A DNA stretch of 64,000 nt, from contig JACKKD010000001.1 of the NCBI GenBank assembly GCA_020637675.1, forward strand, positions 62,001-126,000. Direction: 5' to 3'. Origin of the DNA: Paracoccaceae bacterium. GTDB taxonomy: Bacteria > Pseudomonadota > Alphaproteobacteria > Rhodobacterales > Rhodobacteraceae. Position 1 is the stretch's first letter, and the number at the start of each line of letters is the position of its first letter. The position numbers and the translations under genes were made by a program. The notes under the pieces were generated by a model. That model made no database searches, had not been told where the DNA came from, and saw nothing but the letters and a program-made list of their open reading frames with translations. This document shows, piece by piece, positions 50,162 to 58,704 of the stretch.

Positions 50162-51235
50162 ATGGGGCCGGTGAGCGGCGGCGGGGCATCAAGCACCCGA
50201 GGGCATGGCACGCCCCTCGTGTCGGTCGTGATCCCGGCCTTCAACCTCGCCTGGCTGATCGGCGATACGATCCTGTCCGTCCGTCACCAGACGCTGGACG
50301 ACATCGAAATCCTCGTCATCGACGACGGATCGACCGATGACCTCGCCGCCGTGCTTGCGCCGCATTGCGCCGAGGACCCGCGCATCCGGGTGATCAGGCA
50401 GGATAACCGGGGCCTTGCCGGGGCCCGCAATCGCGGCCTTGCCGAGGCACGGGCGGGCTATGTCGGGTTCATCGACGCCGACGACATCTGGCATCCGCGC
50501 TTTCTTGAGGAAACGGCGGCAGCACTCGATGCCGATCCCGCCGCCCCCTTCGCCTTCGCCTACTCGTTCCGCTTCGATCTGGACAACATGGTGTTCGGCA
50601 TGCCGCTCTGGCGCCGTCCGCCACGGCATGACTTCGCGGGCATGCTGACACTGAATGTCGTCGGCAATGGAAGCGCCGCCCTGTTCCGTGCGGACCTTGT
50701 GCGCGAGGCGGGCGGGTTCGATGAGGCCATGCGCGCCAGCGGCGCCTGGGGGGCGGAGGATTGGAAGCTCTGCCTGAGACTCTCGGCGCGCGGCACGCCC
50801 GCCCTGATCGCCAAGCCCTATGTCGGCTATCGCTTCGTTGCCGAAGGTATGTCGCAGGGCGACCCAGCGCGCCAGATGCGGGCCGTTCGCGCGGTTCTGC
50901 GCGATATCTCGACGGAGTTTCCCGGCATTCGTCGGCGCCAGATCGCCGACGGGCAGGTGACGATGAACGGCTGGCTTCTCGGGGCGTTCCTGTCCAAGCG
51001 GAAATACGGTACCGCGATAAGGATGCTGATCCAATCCTACATCCTCAACCCGTTCTGGTTCACCAACCCCTCGCTGCGCGAGCTTCATCTGATGAAGCTG
51101 AGGCTCTGGTACGGGAACATGACCGGGACGTTGCCGGGTCGGGTTCCGGTCGAATGCCTCCGCCAAGGCGGGACGGCTCCCTTTGCCTTCCTTTCTCCAC
51201 CGACCCGGCCGCGTTCTCGGCCACAGGCACGCTAG
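50162..51235 (+). CDS. Glycosyltransferase family 2
   Basis: A 357-residue GT-A enzyme. The N-terminal nucleotide-sugar domain has SVVIPAFNLAWLIGDTILSVRHQ, IDDGSTDD (first acidic motif) and the DADD metal motif in VGFIDADDIWHP. The acceptor half has WGAEDWKLCLRL (catalytic ED region). There is no membrane helix, so it is cytoplasmic or peripheral. AAGGG lies just before ATG 50162. Together with the following epimerase and the ABC exporter opposite, it suggests synthesis of a surface polysaccharide. Donor and acceptor sugars are unknown. Confidence 0.87.
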   Translation: MGPVSGGGASSTRGHGTPLVSVVIPAFNLAWLIGDTILSVRHQTLDDIEILVIDDGSTDDLAAVLAPHCAEDPRIRVIRQDNRGLAGARNRGLAEARAGYVGFIDADDIWHPRFLEETAAALDADPAAPFAFAYSFRFDLDNMVFGMPLWRRPPRHDFAGMLTLNVVGNGSAALFRADLVREAGGFDEAMRASGAWGAEDWKLCLRLSARGTPALIAKPYVGYRFVAEGMSQGDPARQMRAVRAVLRDISTEFPGIRRRQIADGQVTMNGWLLGAFLSKRKYGTAIRMLIQSYILNPFWFTNPSLRELHLMKLRLWYGNMTGTLPGRVPVECLRQGGTAPFAFLSPPTRPRSRPQAR

Positions 51236-51251
51236 GGGGGCTAACGGACCC

Positions 51252-52160
51252 ATGCGCACTCTCATCACGGGCAGCAGCGGGCTGGTGGGGGCCGAAATGG
51301 CGGCGGCGCTGCGCGCCCTCGGACACGAGGTTGTCGACTTCGACATCGCGCGGATGCCCGCCGATGGCTTGGCCGAGGACATTCGGAACCTTGATGTTCT
51401 GAGTGACCGGATGCGGGGCTGCGACGGGATCGTCCACCTCGCCGCCGTGTCCCGCGTCGCCTGGGGGGAGCGGGACCCCGAGCTGTGCCACAGCGTCAAC
51501 GTCGACGGCACCCGCCGCGTGGTCGATGCGGCGCTGTCCCAGCCCCGGATCCCGTGGCTGATCTTCGCAAGCTCCCGCGAGGTCTATGGCGACCCGGACG
51601 TGCTGCCGGTCACGGAGGACGCGCCGATGATCGCGGCCAATCACTATGGAAGGTCCAAGGTGGAGGGCGAGCGTCTGGTCGCCGCCGCGCGGGACAGGGG
51701 GCTGCGCAGCGCGATCCTCAGGCTGTCCAATGTCTACGGAACGGCCAACGACCACCCCGACCGCGCGGTGCCCGCGCTTCTGGCGGCGGCGATCCGCGGC
51801 CAGGAGTTGCGGATCACCGGCGCGGATACCTTCTTCGATTTCGTTCATGTCGAGGATTGCGTCAGGGCAATGCTGACGGTGATGGCACGGCTGGCGGTGG
51901 ACGGGGCCGACCTGCCGCCGATCCACCTCACGACCGGCATCGCGACAAGCCTGCGCGAACTCGCTGCCAAGGCGGTCGATGTGGCGGGCACGGGCGCGCG
52001 GATCGTGGTCCTTCCGCCGCGCAGTTTCGACGTGCGGGGTTTTTGCGGCATCCCGGCGCGGGCGGCGGGGCTGCTGGACTGGTCGGCGCGCATATCGCTC
52101 GATGAGGGGCTGGTGCGGCTTCACCGCATCCTGGCCGGGCAGGTGGCGCCGGCGGCATAG
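51252..52160 (+). CDS. NAD-dependent epimerase/dehydratase
   Basis: A 302-residue extended short-chain dehydrogenase acting on nucleotide sugars. The N-terminal NAD motif TGSSGLVGAEM (5-15), the VHLAAVS strand and the catalytic YGRSK (YxxxK) motif with FASSREVYGDP are present. Such enzymes are UDP-glucose 4-epimerase or dTDP-sugar-type enzymes. It lies 16 bp after the glycosyltransferase gene, and its end nearly meets the convergent ABC ATPase gene (3 bp gap). Specific reaction unknown. Confidence 0.86.
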   Translation: MRTLITGSSGLVGAEMAAALRALGHEVVDFDIARMPADGLAEDIRNLDVLSDRMRGCDGIVHLAAVSRVAWGERDPELCHSVNVDGTRRVVDAALSQPRIPWLIFASSREVYGDPDVLPVTEDAPMIAANHYGRSKVEGERLVAAARDRGLRSAILRLSNVYGTANDHPDRAVPALLAAAIRGQELRITGADTFFDFVHVEDCVRAMLTVMARLAVDGADLPPIHLTTGIATSLRELAAKAVDVAGTGARIVVLPPRSFDVRGFCGIPARAAGLLDWSARISLDEGLVRLHRILAGQVAPAA

Positions 52161-52163
52161 GCG

Positions 52164-53408
52164 CTATGCCCCGCTTCGGTGGATGACCCATTTCCGGGGC
52201 GGCGCGACGGGCCCCTTGGAGGCTGCGCCGCTCACCTCCAGCAAATAGGCGTCGGAGTGATAATCATAGGCATGGGTCCAGTCGGACTGCCAGAGACCGA
52301 GGCTGAACGAATAGGTGCCCGGCGACAGGTCGAGCCTTTCGAGATCGAGTTCGATCGTCTCGCCGCCCTTGAGGTCGGGCAAGGCGATGCCGTCCACCTG
52401 GCTGTTGGTGTCGAAGCAGAGCCTGCCGCCCGCGTCGGCGATCGTGATGCTGAAGTAGGGCGGCGGCACCGGTCGGTGGACCCGGACCCGGGCCTGCACG
52501 ACAAGGCCCTGTCCCTTCGTGATGGCGCCGGTCGCCGCGCCGTCAGGCCCCAGAAGCCGCACCTGCTCCAGCGTCACCTCGCCCGATCCGATGCGGTTCT
52601 CTCCGGCCACCAGCGTCCGGCCCTGGAACGTCACGGCCTGCGGCCCGTCGGGGCGGGTCAGCTTGCGGCTTGCCTCCATCAGCGTGGATTTGTAGGCCGA
52701 CACGACCTCTGCGGCGCTGCCGCTGGCGCGCACATGCCCGTGGTCGAGCCAGATCGCCCGGTCGCAGATCTGTTCGACCTGGCCCATGTCATGCGAAATG
52801 AAGACGATGGCGCAGCCCTCGGCCCGGAACTGGCCGATGCGCTGGACGCATTTGCGCTGAAACGCCGCGTCGCCTACCGCCAGAACCTCGTCGATCAACA
52901 GGATGCGCGGGCGCACGTGGACGGCGGTCGCGAAGCCAAGGCGCAGCCGCATTCCGGCGCTGTAGGTCCGGACCGGTTCGTCGATGAAAGGCTCAAGTTC
53001 GGCAAACGCAACGATATCGTCGAAACGCGCGCGAACCTCGGACCTCAAGAGCCCGGCGAGGACGCCGCTGATGAGGATGTTTTCCCGCCCCGACAGGTCG
53101 AGATGCATCCCGGTGTTCAGGTCGAGAAGCCCGTTGACCGGCGCGCGCGCCTCGATTCGCCCCTCATCGGGCTGCATGACGCCCCCGAGAAGCCTGAGCA
53201 GCGTGGATTTCCCCGACCCGTTATGTCCGACCACGCCCAGCATTTCGCCGGGGGCCACGTCGAAGCCGACACCGCGAAGGGCCCAGAACCGTTCTGCCCT
53301 GCCCGCCGCGCGCCAGCCGCCTTCGACGAAGCTGCGGAAGGTCATGGGGTGACGGCCGCGATGAAGGAAGGCCTTGCTTAGCCCCTCGGCACGAAGGATC
53401 GGTTGCAT
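52164..53408 (-). CDS. wzt: Polysaccharide ABC exporter ATP-binding protein with Wzt-like C-terminal domain
   Basis: A 414-residue ATPase. The N-terminal half (1-240) has Walker A VGHNGSGKST (60-69), signature YSAGMRLRLGFA, Walker B ILLIDEVLAVGD and the H-loop ISHDMGQ, as in the ABC-2 polysaccharide/teichoic-acid group. A C-terminal extension of about 165 residues (FSITIADAGGRLCFDTNSQVDG...) resembles the beta-sandwich of Wzt that binds the chain terminus. ATG 53408 overlaps the permease stop (TGATG). With the permease it exports a lipid-linked surface polysaccharide. Confidence 0.88.
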   Translation of the reverse strand: MQPILRAEGLSKAFLHRGRHPMTFRSFVEGGWRAAGRAERFWALRGVGFDVAPGEMLGVVGHNGSGKSTLLRLLGGVMQPDEGRIEARAPVNGLLDLNTGMHLDLSGRENILISGVLAGLLRSEVRARFDDIVAFAELEPFIDEPVRTYSAGMRLRLGFATAVHVRPRILLIDEVLAVGDAAFQRKCVQRIGQFRAEGCAIVFISHDMGQVEQICDRAIWLDHGHVRASGSAAEVVSAYKSTLMEASRKLTRPDGPQAVTFQGRTLVAGENRIGSGEVTLEQVRLLGPDGAATGAITKGQGLVVQARVRVHRPVPPPYFSITIADAGGRLCFDTNSQVDGIALPDLKGGETIELDLERLDLSPGTYSFSLGLWQSDWTHAYDYHSDAYLLEVSGAASKGPVAPPRKWVIHRSGA

Positions 53409-54187
53409 CAGATCTCCTCCAGGAAGCGGTAGCTCGACCGGCGGAAATAGTGCAGCGTCACGAAAAGAAGCGCGACCGAATAGGCGAACACCACCGCGAC
53501 CGCGCCCCAGTCCGGCCAGCGCCCCTCGATCAGGACCGCGCGGTAGGCGGTGACGATATGCACCAGCGGGTTCAGCGACAGGATCATCCGGCCGCGTTCC
53601 GAGACCATCGAGAGGTCGTAGAAGATCGGCGTGAGGAAATAGCCCAGTTGCAGCAGGATCGGCACGATGTAGCGCATGTCGCGGAAACTGACATTCAGCG
53701 CGGCGACGAAATAGCCCAGCCCCAGCGTCAGCACCGCCTGCACCAGCATCAGGACCGGGAGCGCCAGATAGGGAAGACCCGGCCCCCCGGCCTGCGTCCA
53801 GACGAGGAGAAGGAGAACGGGAAAGGTCATCAGGAAGGTCGCTGCGTTCGACAGGACTGAGGCGACCGGCAGCACCACCACCGGAAAGCGCGGCAGGTTC
53901 ACGAGTGTCGCATTGGAGGGGATGCAGGTCACCGCCTCGGTCAGGCTCGTCTGGAACCAGGTCCAGACGACGATCCCCACCATCACATGCGAGGCATAGT
54001 TCGCAATGCCCAGCGGCATGATGACCGCGAAGAGGAAGTAGAAGATCAGCAGGAACAGAATCGGGCTCGCCACCGCCCACACAACACCCATCGCTGTGCT
54101 CTTGTAGCGCGACTTCTGGTCCCGCGAGACGAGGACCGTAAGAACATCTAGGGCGTGGATAATCTGTCGCCTGTCGAAAGGCTGCAT
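53408..54187 (-). CDS. wzm: Polysaccharide ABC exporter permease (Wzm-like)
   Basis: A 259-residue ABC-2-type permease with six predicted helices. Features: an N-terminal amphipathic region (DRRQIIHALDVLTVLVSRDQKSRYKST), then AVASPILFLLIFYFLFAV, NLPRFPVVVLPVASVLSN and LTPIFYDLSMVSERGRMILSLNPLVHIVTAYRAVL, all typical of O-antigen/capsule exporters. It is coupled to the ATPase gene by a TGATG overlap. The neighbouring glycosyltransferase and epimerase on the opposite strand fit a small polysaccharide locus. Confidence 0.9.
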   Translation of the reverse strand: MQPFDRRQIIHALDVLTVLVSRDQKSRYKSTAMGVVWAVASPILFLLIFYFLFAVIMPLGIANYASHVMVGIVVWTWFQTSLTEAVTCIPSNATLVNLPRFPVVVLPVASVLSNAATFLMTFPVLLLLVWTQAGGPGLPYLALPVLMLVQAVLTLGLGYFVAALNVSFRDMRYIVPILLQLGYFLTPIFYDLSMVSERGRMILSLNPLVHIVTAYRAVLIEGRWPDWGAVAVVFAYSVALLFVTLHYFRRSSYRFLEEI

Positions 54188-54483
54188 CTTCTGACTCGTA
54201 GAAACTCGCCACGTTATCCCATACCACGCGCTTTGGAAGGGAGAGCTGGCTCGGTTGATCGGAACGGTTTCCGGATGTTCTGTAAGTGTTTTTCCGCCTC
54301 GGTAACGCCGTCGACCCGCTCGGGCATCGGCCGGTTGGAGTAGGCCTGATCGGGCGTTTTACAGTCAAGCGATCAATGCGGGCGACGACAGATGCAAAGG
54401 CCGAGATAGCGGCCGATCACGGGGCGGGCCTCGGAGACGCTGGCACCGGACCACAGGTGGAAATTCTCGTCATTGATGGTGCG
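54188..54483. other. Intergenic region with no recognised gene
   Basis: About 300 bp upstream of the exporter permease. It is lower in G+C than its surroundings and probably contains the wzm promoter. No open reading frame with recognisable content, RNA gene or repeat is seen. Confidence 0.35.
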
Positions 54484-54935
54484 CATCATGCCCTCGCGCG
54501 GGATGCCGCCGCCGAGGGTCCGGACGCGGCCCTTTGGTCGCTGGCAACCTTCGGTTTCAGCCGGGGCCAGATCGACGCGGTTCCCGTTGCGGTTGCCTTT
54601 CTCCACGACCACCGGCGGCGACGCAGCGCCTGTGCGGGGCACTGGTCCGGCTCCTCCGTCCCGGCATGTGTCAGATCTGGACCGCCCTGCCCGGCCGCGC
54701 GGGCCGATGATCCTGGCGCCGGGCGCAGGCGTGGCACCGAGCCGGAGCGACCGGCCATGAGGACGATGGACGGATGCGCGGCCCCGTCAGCGAGACAAAC
54801 ATGACCCTCTTCGAGATGGCCGCCGCCTGCGGCTTCAACTCCAAGTCCAGTTTTGCCAAGACCTTCGCGCGGCGGTTCGGGCACCCGCCGAGCCGCGTCC
54901 ATCACCGGCGCCGCGCGGCCGGCGAAAGGACCTGA
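54484..54935 (+). pseudogene. Internally deleted copy of the GlxA-type regulator gene
   Basis: Positions 54484-54777 match the leader 48450-48737 and positions 54778-54935 match the 3' end of the intact regulator gene (49650-49799). About 910 bp of the gene is missing between them. The remnant encodes the last AraC helix-turn-helix segment (TNMTLFEMAAACGFNSKSSF...) through the stop TGA at 54933-54935, with substitutions Ile-to-Met and Tyr-to-Ser relative to the intact copy. The leader reading frame is frameshifted. Homology continues past the stop to about 55034. This is a decayed duplicate that cannot encode the amidotransferase domain or a full DNA-binding domain. Confidence 0.85.
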
Positions 54936-55948
54936 TGCCCCGGCGCGGCATCCGTGCGGGCCGCTCCCGGCGCACAGCCGCGGCCCGATCCGGTCGTTCG
55001 GGCAAGAAGAGGTCCCCTGCCCGATGCCCGGATGCCACTCTCCGCGTCCCGTGTCAGGAACAGGGCGTGAAGGCCGAGCCGGTCGGCAAGCCGCCCCCCG
55101 TCCTCTACACCGAGCACCATGAGCGCGGTCGCCCAGGCGTCCGCCTCCGCGCAGGTCCGCGCGACGACGGTGACCGAGGCCGGGGGCGACACCAAGGGCG
55201 CCCCCCGCCAGGGGTCCATGCTGTGGGAAAGACGCCGCCCTCCCACATCGACCCAGTGCCGGTAGTCACCGGAGGTGGCGACAGCTGCGTCCTCGAGCGC
55301 GAGAAGCGAATGGGGTGTGCGCCGGTCCGGGTCCGGAGCCTCCACCGCGACGGTCCAGGCCCGGCCGTCGGGCCTGAGCCCCAGCGCGCGCATTTCCCCG
55401 TCTATGCCGACAAGACCTGCCTTCAGACCGAAACCGGTGAGCACTTCTGCCAGACGGTCGACGCCATAGCCCTTCGCAATCCCGTTCAGGTCGAGCGTCA
55501 CCGGCCCGAGCTTGCGCGCCATGCCTGCCGAGGGATCGAGTTCGAGGAGCTCATGCGCCGGCTCTCGCCGCCGCTCCATCGCGGCCCGGATCCCGTCCGG
55601 GGAGGCTGCGGCGGACCCGAATCCCCAGGCCGCGACGGCGTCGCCGAGTCCGATGTCGAAGGCCCCGCCCGAGGCCCGACCGATCCCGAGCCCGAGCCGC
55701 AGCACCGCGATGAGACGGTCGGGAAGGTTCATCCATTGGCCGACCGGAGCCCCGGAAAACCGCACCAGATCGCTCTCGGGCCGCCAGGTGGACATCTGCG
55801 CGTCCACCTCTTCAACGGCGGCCCGCAACGACGACCGGATCGGCGCCGCATCGAACCCGGGGTCCGTGTAGAAGAGGGCCGACCAGCGGGTGCCCATCGT
55901 CGCGCCGCCAAGCGCGTGGCGCACGGATTCAGTAGACGTCTTCGACAT
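54902..55948 (-). CDS. apbE: ApbE-like FAD:protein FMN transferase with replaced C-terminal tail
   Basis: A 348-residue flavin transferase, which attaches FMN from FAD to Ser/Thr of target proteins. Motifs: GGATMGTRWSALFY at the N-terminus, FDIGLGDAVAAWGFG, LDLNGIAKGYGVDR, SGDYRHWVDVGGRRLSHSMDP and the Mg-binding CAEADAWATALMVLG. No signal peptide or lipobox is visible, so it may act in the cytoplasm. Residues about 305-348 are not ApbE sequence. They are antisense translation of the duplicated regulator DNA and match the peptide read antisense from 49799 onward. The start overlaps the upstream flavoprotein gene by 20 bp. Confidence 0.85.
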   Translation of the reverse strand: MSKTSTESVRHALGGATMGTRWSALFYTDPGFDAAPIRSSLRAAVEEVDAQMSTWRPESDLVRFSGAPVGQWMNLPDRLIAVLRLGLGIGRASGGAFDIGLGDAVAAWGFGSAAASPDGIRAAMERRREPAHELLELDPSAGMARKLGPVTLDLNGIAKGYGVDRLAEVLTGFGLKAGLVGIDGEMRALGLRPDGRAWTVAVEAPDPDRRTPHSLLALEDAAVATSGDYRHWVDVGGRRLSHSMDPWRGAPLVSPPASVTVVARTCAEADAWATALMVLGVEDGGRLADRLGLHALFLTRDAESGIRASGRGPLLARTTGSGRGCAPGAARTDAAPGHQVLSPAARRR

Positions 55949-58136
55949 AGCGTCCCTCTGCCTTCAGCATGGCCGGCGTAAGCCCGGAGGGCGCGAGAAT
56001 CTCGGCCAGCGCCTCGGCCACGCCGGCTGCCATGCCGCGCCCGCCGCAAACCATGATGCGCGCGCCGGCGCGGACGAGACGCGCCACCTCCGCGGCCTCG
56101 GCCCGCAGCGCGTCCTGCACGTAATGCGGCCGCGCGCCGCGCGAGGCGGCGGTGCGAAGCCGCGCCAGCCGGCCCTCGCCGCGCCAGACCTGGAGCTCCT
56201 CGCCGTAGAGGAAATCGCTGTCGGGGTGCCGCATCCCGAAGTAGAGGCTGACAGGCCGCCGCGAAAGGTTGGCGCGGACGATCCCCGCCAGCGGACCGAT
56301 CCCGGTCCCCGCGCCGATGAGGAGAAGCGGCGCGCGGCCGCGTTCCGGCCGGAACCTCGGGTTGGGGCGCAGAAAGGCCGCAACCCGGTCGCCGGGACGA
56401 AGCGCCATCAGTTGCCCCGAGCACAACCCGCCCGGCCACTTGCGCACCACGATCTCGACAAAGCCGTCGCGCCCCCCCGAGGCGAGCGAATAGAAGCGCG
56501 GAAGGTCAGACCCCTCGGGCAATACGCCCAGAAGGTCGCCCGGTGCAAAGCGCGCGAACCCCTGCCCGGTAATGCGCTGCCAGAGGGACGCGGGTGGCAA
56601 GGCAAATCGCAGGATCGCCGTCAGCGCCTGCACCTCGGCCCCGTAGTCCCGGCGGTCGTGAAGCGTCAGCGTCTGGGTCGCCGGACGAAGGGGCTGGTGG
56701 ACGAGGTCGAGCGCGAGCCCCAGCGCCTCTCCCAGCACGCGGCCCCAGCGTGCGAAGTCCTGCGGCGACTGGCGGTCCACCGTGTCGAACGGGATCAGTT
56801 CCGCCCAGCCCCTGCCCCGCGCCCTGTGCTCAACCGCCTCGGCGAAGGCGCAGAAGGCCGGGAAGCTGCGGTCGCCGAAGCCGAGCACTGCGAGCGGCGC
56901 GTCCGGGGCACGGTCCATCGCCTCGATCCGGGCGAGGAACCCGGCGGCCGAGGTCGGGGCATCGCCCTCGCCATAGGTCGCGACCAGCACGATGAAGCGT
57001 TCGGCCTGGTGAAAGCGGGCGGGATCGAAGCCGGCCACCGGTGCGGCATGGACGCTGTCGCCCGCGGCGGTGAGCGCCCGGTGCAGCGTCGCGGCAAATC
57101 CCCAGGTGCTGCCACCCTCGCTGCCGACCAGAAGGACGGTTCGCGCACGCGCGGCAGGCTGGTTTGCGGGGATGTGCGGACGCGACCGCCGCCGGCCGAG
57201 CCACAGGAGCGCCCCCGTCGTGCCGAGGACCGGAACGCCGAGCGCGCCAAGACCGAGCGCGAGGCCAAGGATCGCGGCACCCTGCCCGGTGTGCAGCATG
57301 TAGACCGTTTTGGACATGCGCTGCCACCCGGTGAGATCCGCCCAGGCGAGAAGCCGGCCGTCGCCCTGGTCGATGTAGCCCGTGCCAAGGTCGGTCTTGA
57401 GTGTAAAGACATCGGTGGCGTCGCCCGGATAGGGAAATCCGAGTTCCCTCAGTTCGGACACCGGCGTCGCCGCGAGGACAGCCATCTCCCCCGGCGCCAT
57501 CCCCGTCGCGCCGCTGACCGCGGCCGGGAAGGCCGGGGCGCTGCTGCCATCGGGCAGAAGTTCGAAGGTGGCTGCCGCCATCCAGAGCGCGGTTGCCGAC
57601 GACAGCACAAGCCCGAAAACCGCGAGCCGCGCGATCTCGACGTGGAGCCGCCCGGCCCCCGGCCCGCGCGCCGGCGCGAACCAGCGCGGCCAGCCGCCCA
57701 TGCGCCGCGCCACGAGCGCCGCGCCGGTGAAGGCCAGCGTCAGCAGCACCGCAGCGCCCGCCGCCACGACAAGGCGCCCGCCGTCGCCCAGCAGGAGCGA
57801 CCGGTGCAGATTGACAAGCCAGCGTTCGACCGCATTCGGGTCCGCCGAGGCGACCGCCCTGCCGGTTGCCGGGTCGATCACGCCCGCCCCCGGGGCGCCG
57901 TCCGTGAACCAGTAGGCGATGATCCGCCCCGACGGCGCCCGGCGGATCTGCTCGACGCCGGGATGGACTGCCTGTATCCGCGCAGCAAGCTCGGCCGTGC
58001 TCAGGCCCGACACGGTTCCGGGCGCGGAGAGGCTTTCCGCGGCCGGAAAGACGGACAGTACCGCGCCGCTGAGTGTCAGGACGGCAAGAAGAAGCAGGGC
58101 CAGGAGACCCGGCCAGCGGTGCAATGCGCGGATCAT
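55929..58136 (-). CDS. PepSY membrane-flavodoxin-NADPH reductase fusion
   Basis: A 735-residue fusion. Residues 1-335 form a PepSY-TM region with four or five helices, two external PepSY-type stretches and membrane histidines (LHRWPG, NLHRSLL, MLHTGQG) that could bind haem b. Residues about 340-485 are a flavodoxin domain (GSEGGSTWGFA, ATYGEGDAPTSA). Residues about 500-735 are an FAD/NADPH reductase (RFYSLAS, GAGTGIGPLAG, C-terminal YVEDVY), as in sulfite or cytochrome P450 reductases. It should pass electrons from NADPH through FAD and FMN into the membrane or periplasm. It lies between DUF2271 and apbE. Confidence 0.9.
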   Translation of the reverse strand: MIRALHRWPGLLALLLLAVLTLSGAVLSVFPAAESLSAPGTVSGLSTAELAARIQAVHPGVEQIRRAPSGRIIAYWFTDGAPGAGVIDPATGRAVASADPNAVERWLVNLHRSLLLGDGGRLVVAAGAAVLLTLAFTGAALVARRMGGWPRWFAPARGPGAGRLHVEIARLAVFGLVLSSATALWMAAATFELLPDGSSAPAFPAAVSGATGMAPGEMAVLAATPVSELRELGFPYPGDATDVFTLKTDLGTGYIDQGDGRLLAWADLTGWQRMSKTVYMLHTGQGAAILGLALGLGALGVPVLGTTGALLWLGRRRSRPHIPANQPAARARTVLLVGSEGGSTWGFAATLHRALTAAGDSVHAAPVAGFDPARFHQAERFIVLVATYGEGDAPTSAAGFLARIEAMDRAPDAPLAVLGFGDRSFPAFCAFAEAVEHRARGRGWAELIPFDTVDRQSPQDFARWGRVLGEALGLALDLVHQPLRPATQTLTLHDRRDYGAEVQALTAILRFALPPASLWQRITGQGFARFAPGDLLGVLPEGSDLPRFYSLASGGRDGFVEIVVRKWPGGLCSGQLMALRPGDRVAAFLRPNPRFRPERGRAPLLLIGAGTGIGPLAGIVRANLSRRPVSLYFGMRHPDSDFLYGEELQVWRGEGRLARLRTAASRGARPHYVQDALRAEAAEVARLVRAGARIMVCGGRGMAAGVAEALAEILAPSGLTPAMLKAEGRYVEDVY

Positions 58137-58148
58137 TGGCCCGGTCCC

Positions 58149-58619
58149 TTACATCGCGTAGCTGAAACTGGCGACGTAACGGCGCCCCCGCACGGCCGTC
58201 CCGGCGCCCGCGCTGGTCAGGGGCACCGCGACCTCGTTCGGGCTGTCGCGCATCTCTTCGACAGCGGCATCGACATGCAGCGTGTAGCCCGCGTCGAAGA
58301 GCGCGTCGGCAAGATCGAGCGTGATCTCCAGCGTCCGGCCGGCGCCGACGCTCGCGCCGGTGATCCCGTTGATCTGTGCCGGATCGCCGCCAGTGGCACG
58401 GTACCAGTCGGAAAGGTGCTCGTAGTATTTCGATTTCCCTCCCGCCATCCAGAGGCTGCCGACGTAGGCGCCGGTCGCATCGGTGACATAGAGCGCCAGA
58501 TAGGCGCCGTCGCCGCCATAGGCGTTGAGCGTGGTGGTCAGGGTCACCGGTCGCGCGAGCGCGAGGCCGGGGACCGTCAGCGCCGTGGTCAGCGCGAGCG
58601 AGGCAAGGAGGGATTTCAT
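58149..58619 (-). CDS. DUF2271 periplasmic protein with TGAS motif
   Basis: A 156-residue exported protein. Signal peptide 1-22 (LLASLALTTALTVPGLALA). The mature domain (TLNAYGGDGAYLALYVTD ... KYYEHLSDWYRA ... SFSYAM) matches DUF2271. It contains NGITGAS (84-90), which resembles the (S/T)GA(T/S) site that ApbE flavinylates in FMN-binding proteins. ApbE and the flavoprotein reductase are encoded just downstream, so covalent FMN on this protein is plausible but unproven. A 12-bp gap joins it to the fusion gene. Confidence 0.82.
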   Translation of the reverse strand: MKSLLASLALTTALTVPGLALARPVTLTTTLNAYGGDGAYLALYVTDATGAYVGSLWMAGGKSKYYEHLSDWYRATGGDPAQINGITGASVGAGRTLEITLDLADALFDAGYTLHVDAAVEEMRDSPNEVAVPLTSAGAGTAVRGRRYVASFSYAM

Positions 58620-58704
58620 TGTCGGACCTTCGTGAAGCTGGAGTGCGTGCGTCTGGTGGGCAGGATCCGGCGCGGGCTGCGATTTCCGCCGCGCCGTGGC
58701 ATCG

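Noticed and set aside
54188..55040. Possible insertion sequence causing the regulator duplication
   Set aside because: No terminal inverted repeats, target duplications or transposase motifs are visible. The homology is explained by the intact regulator locus itself.
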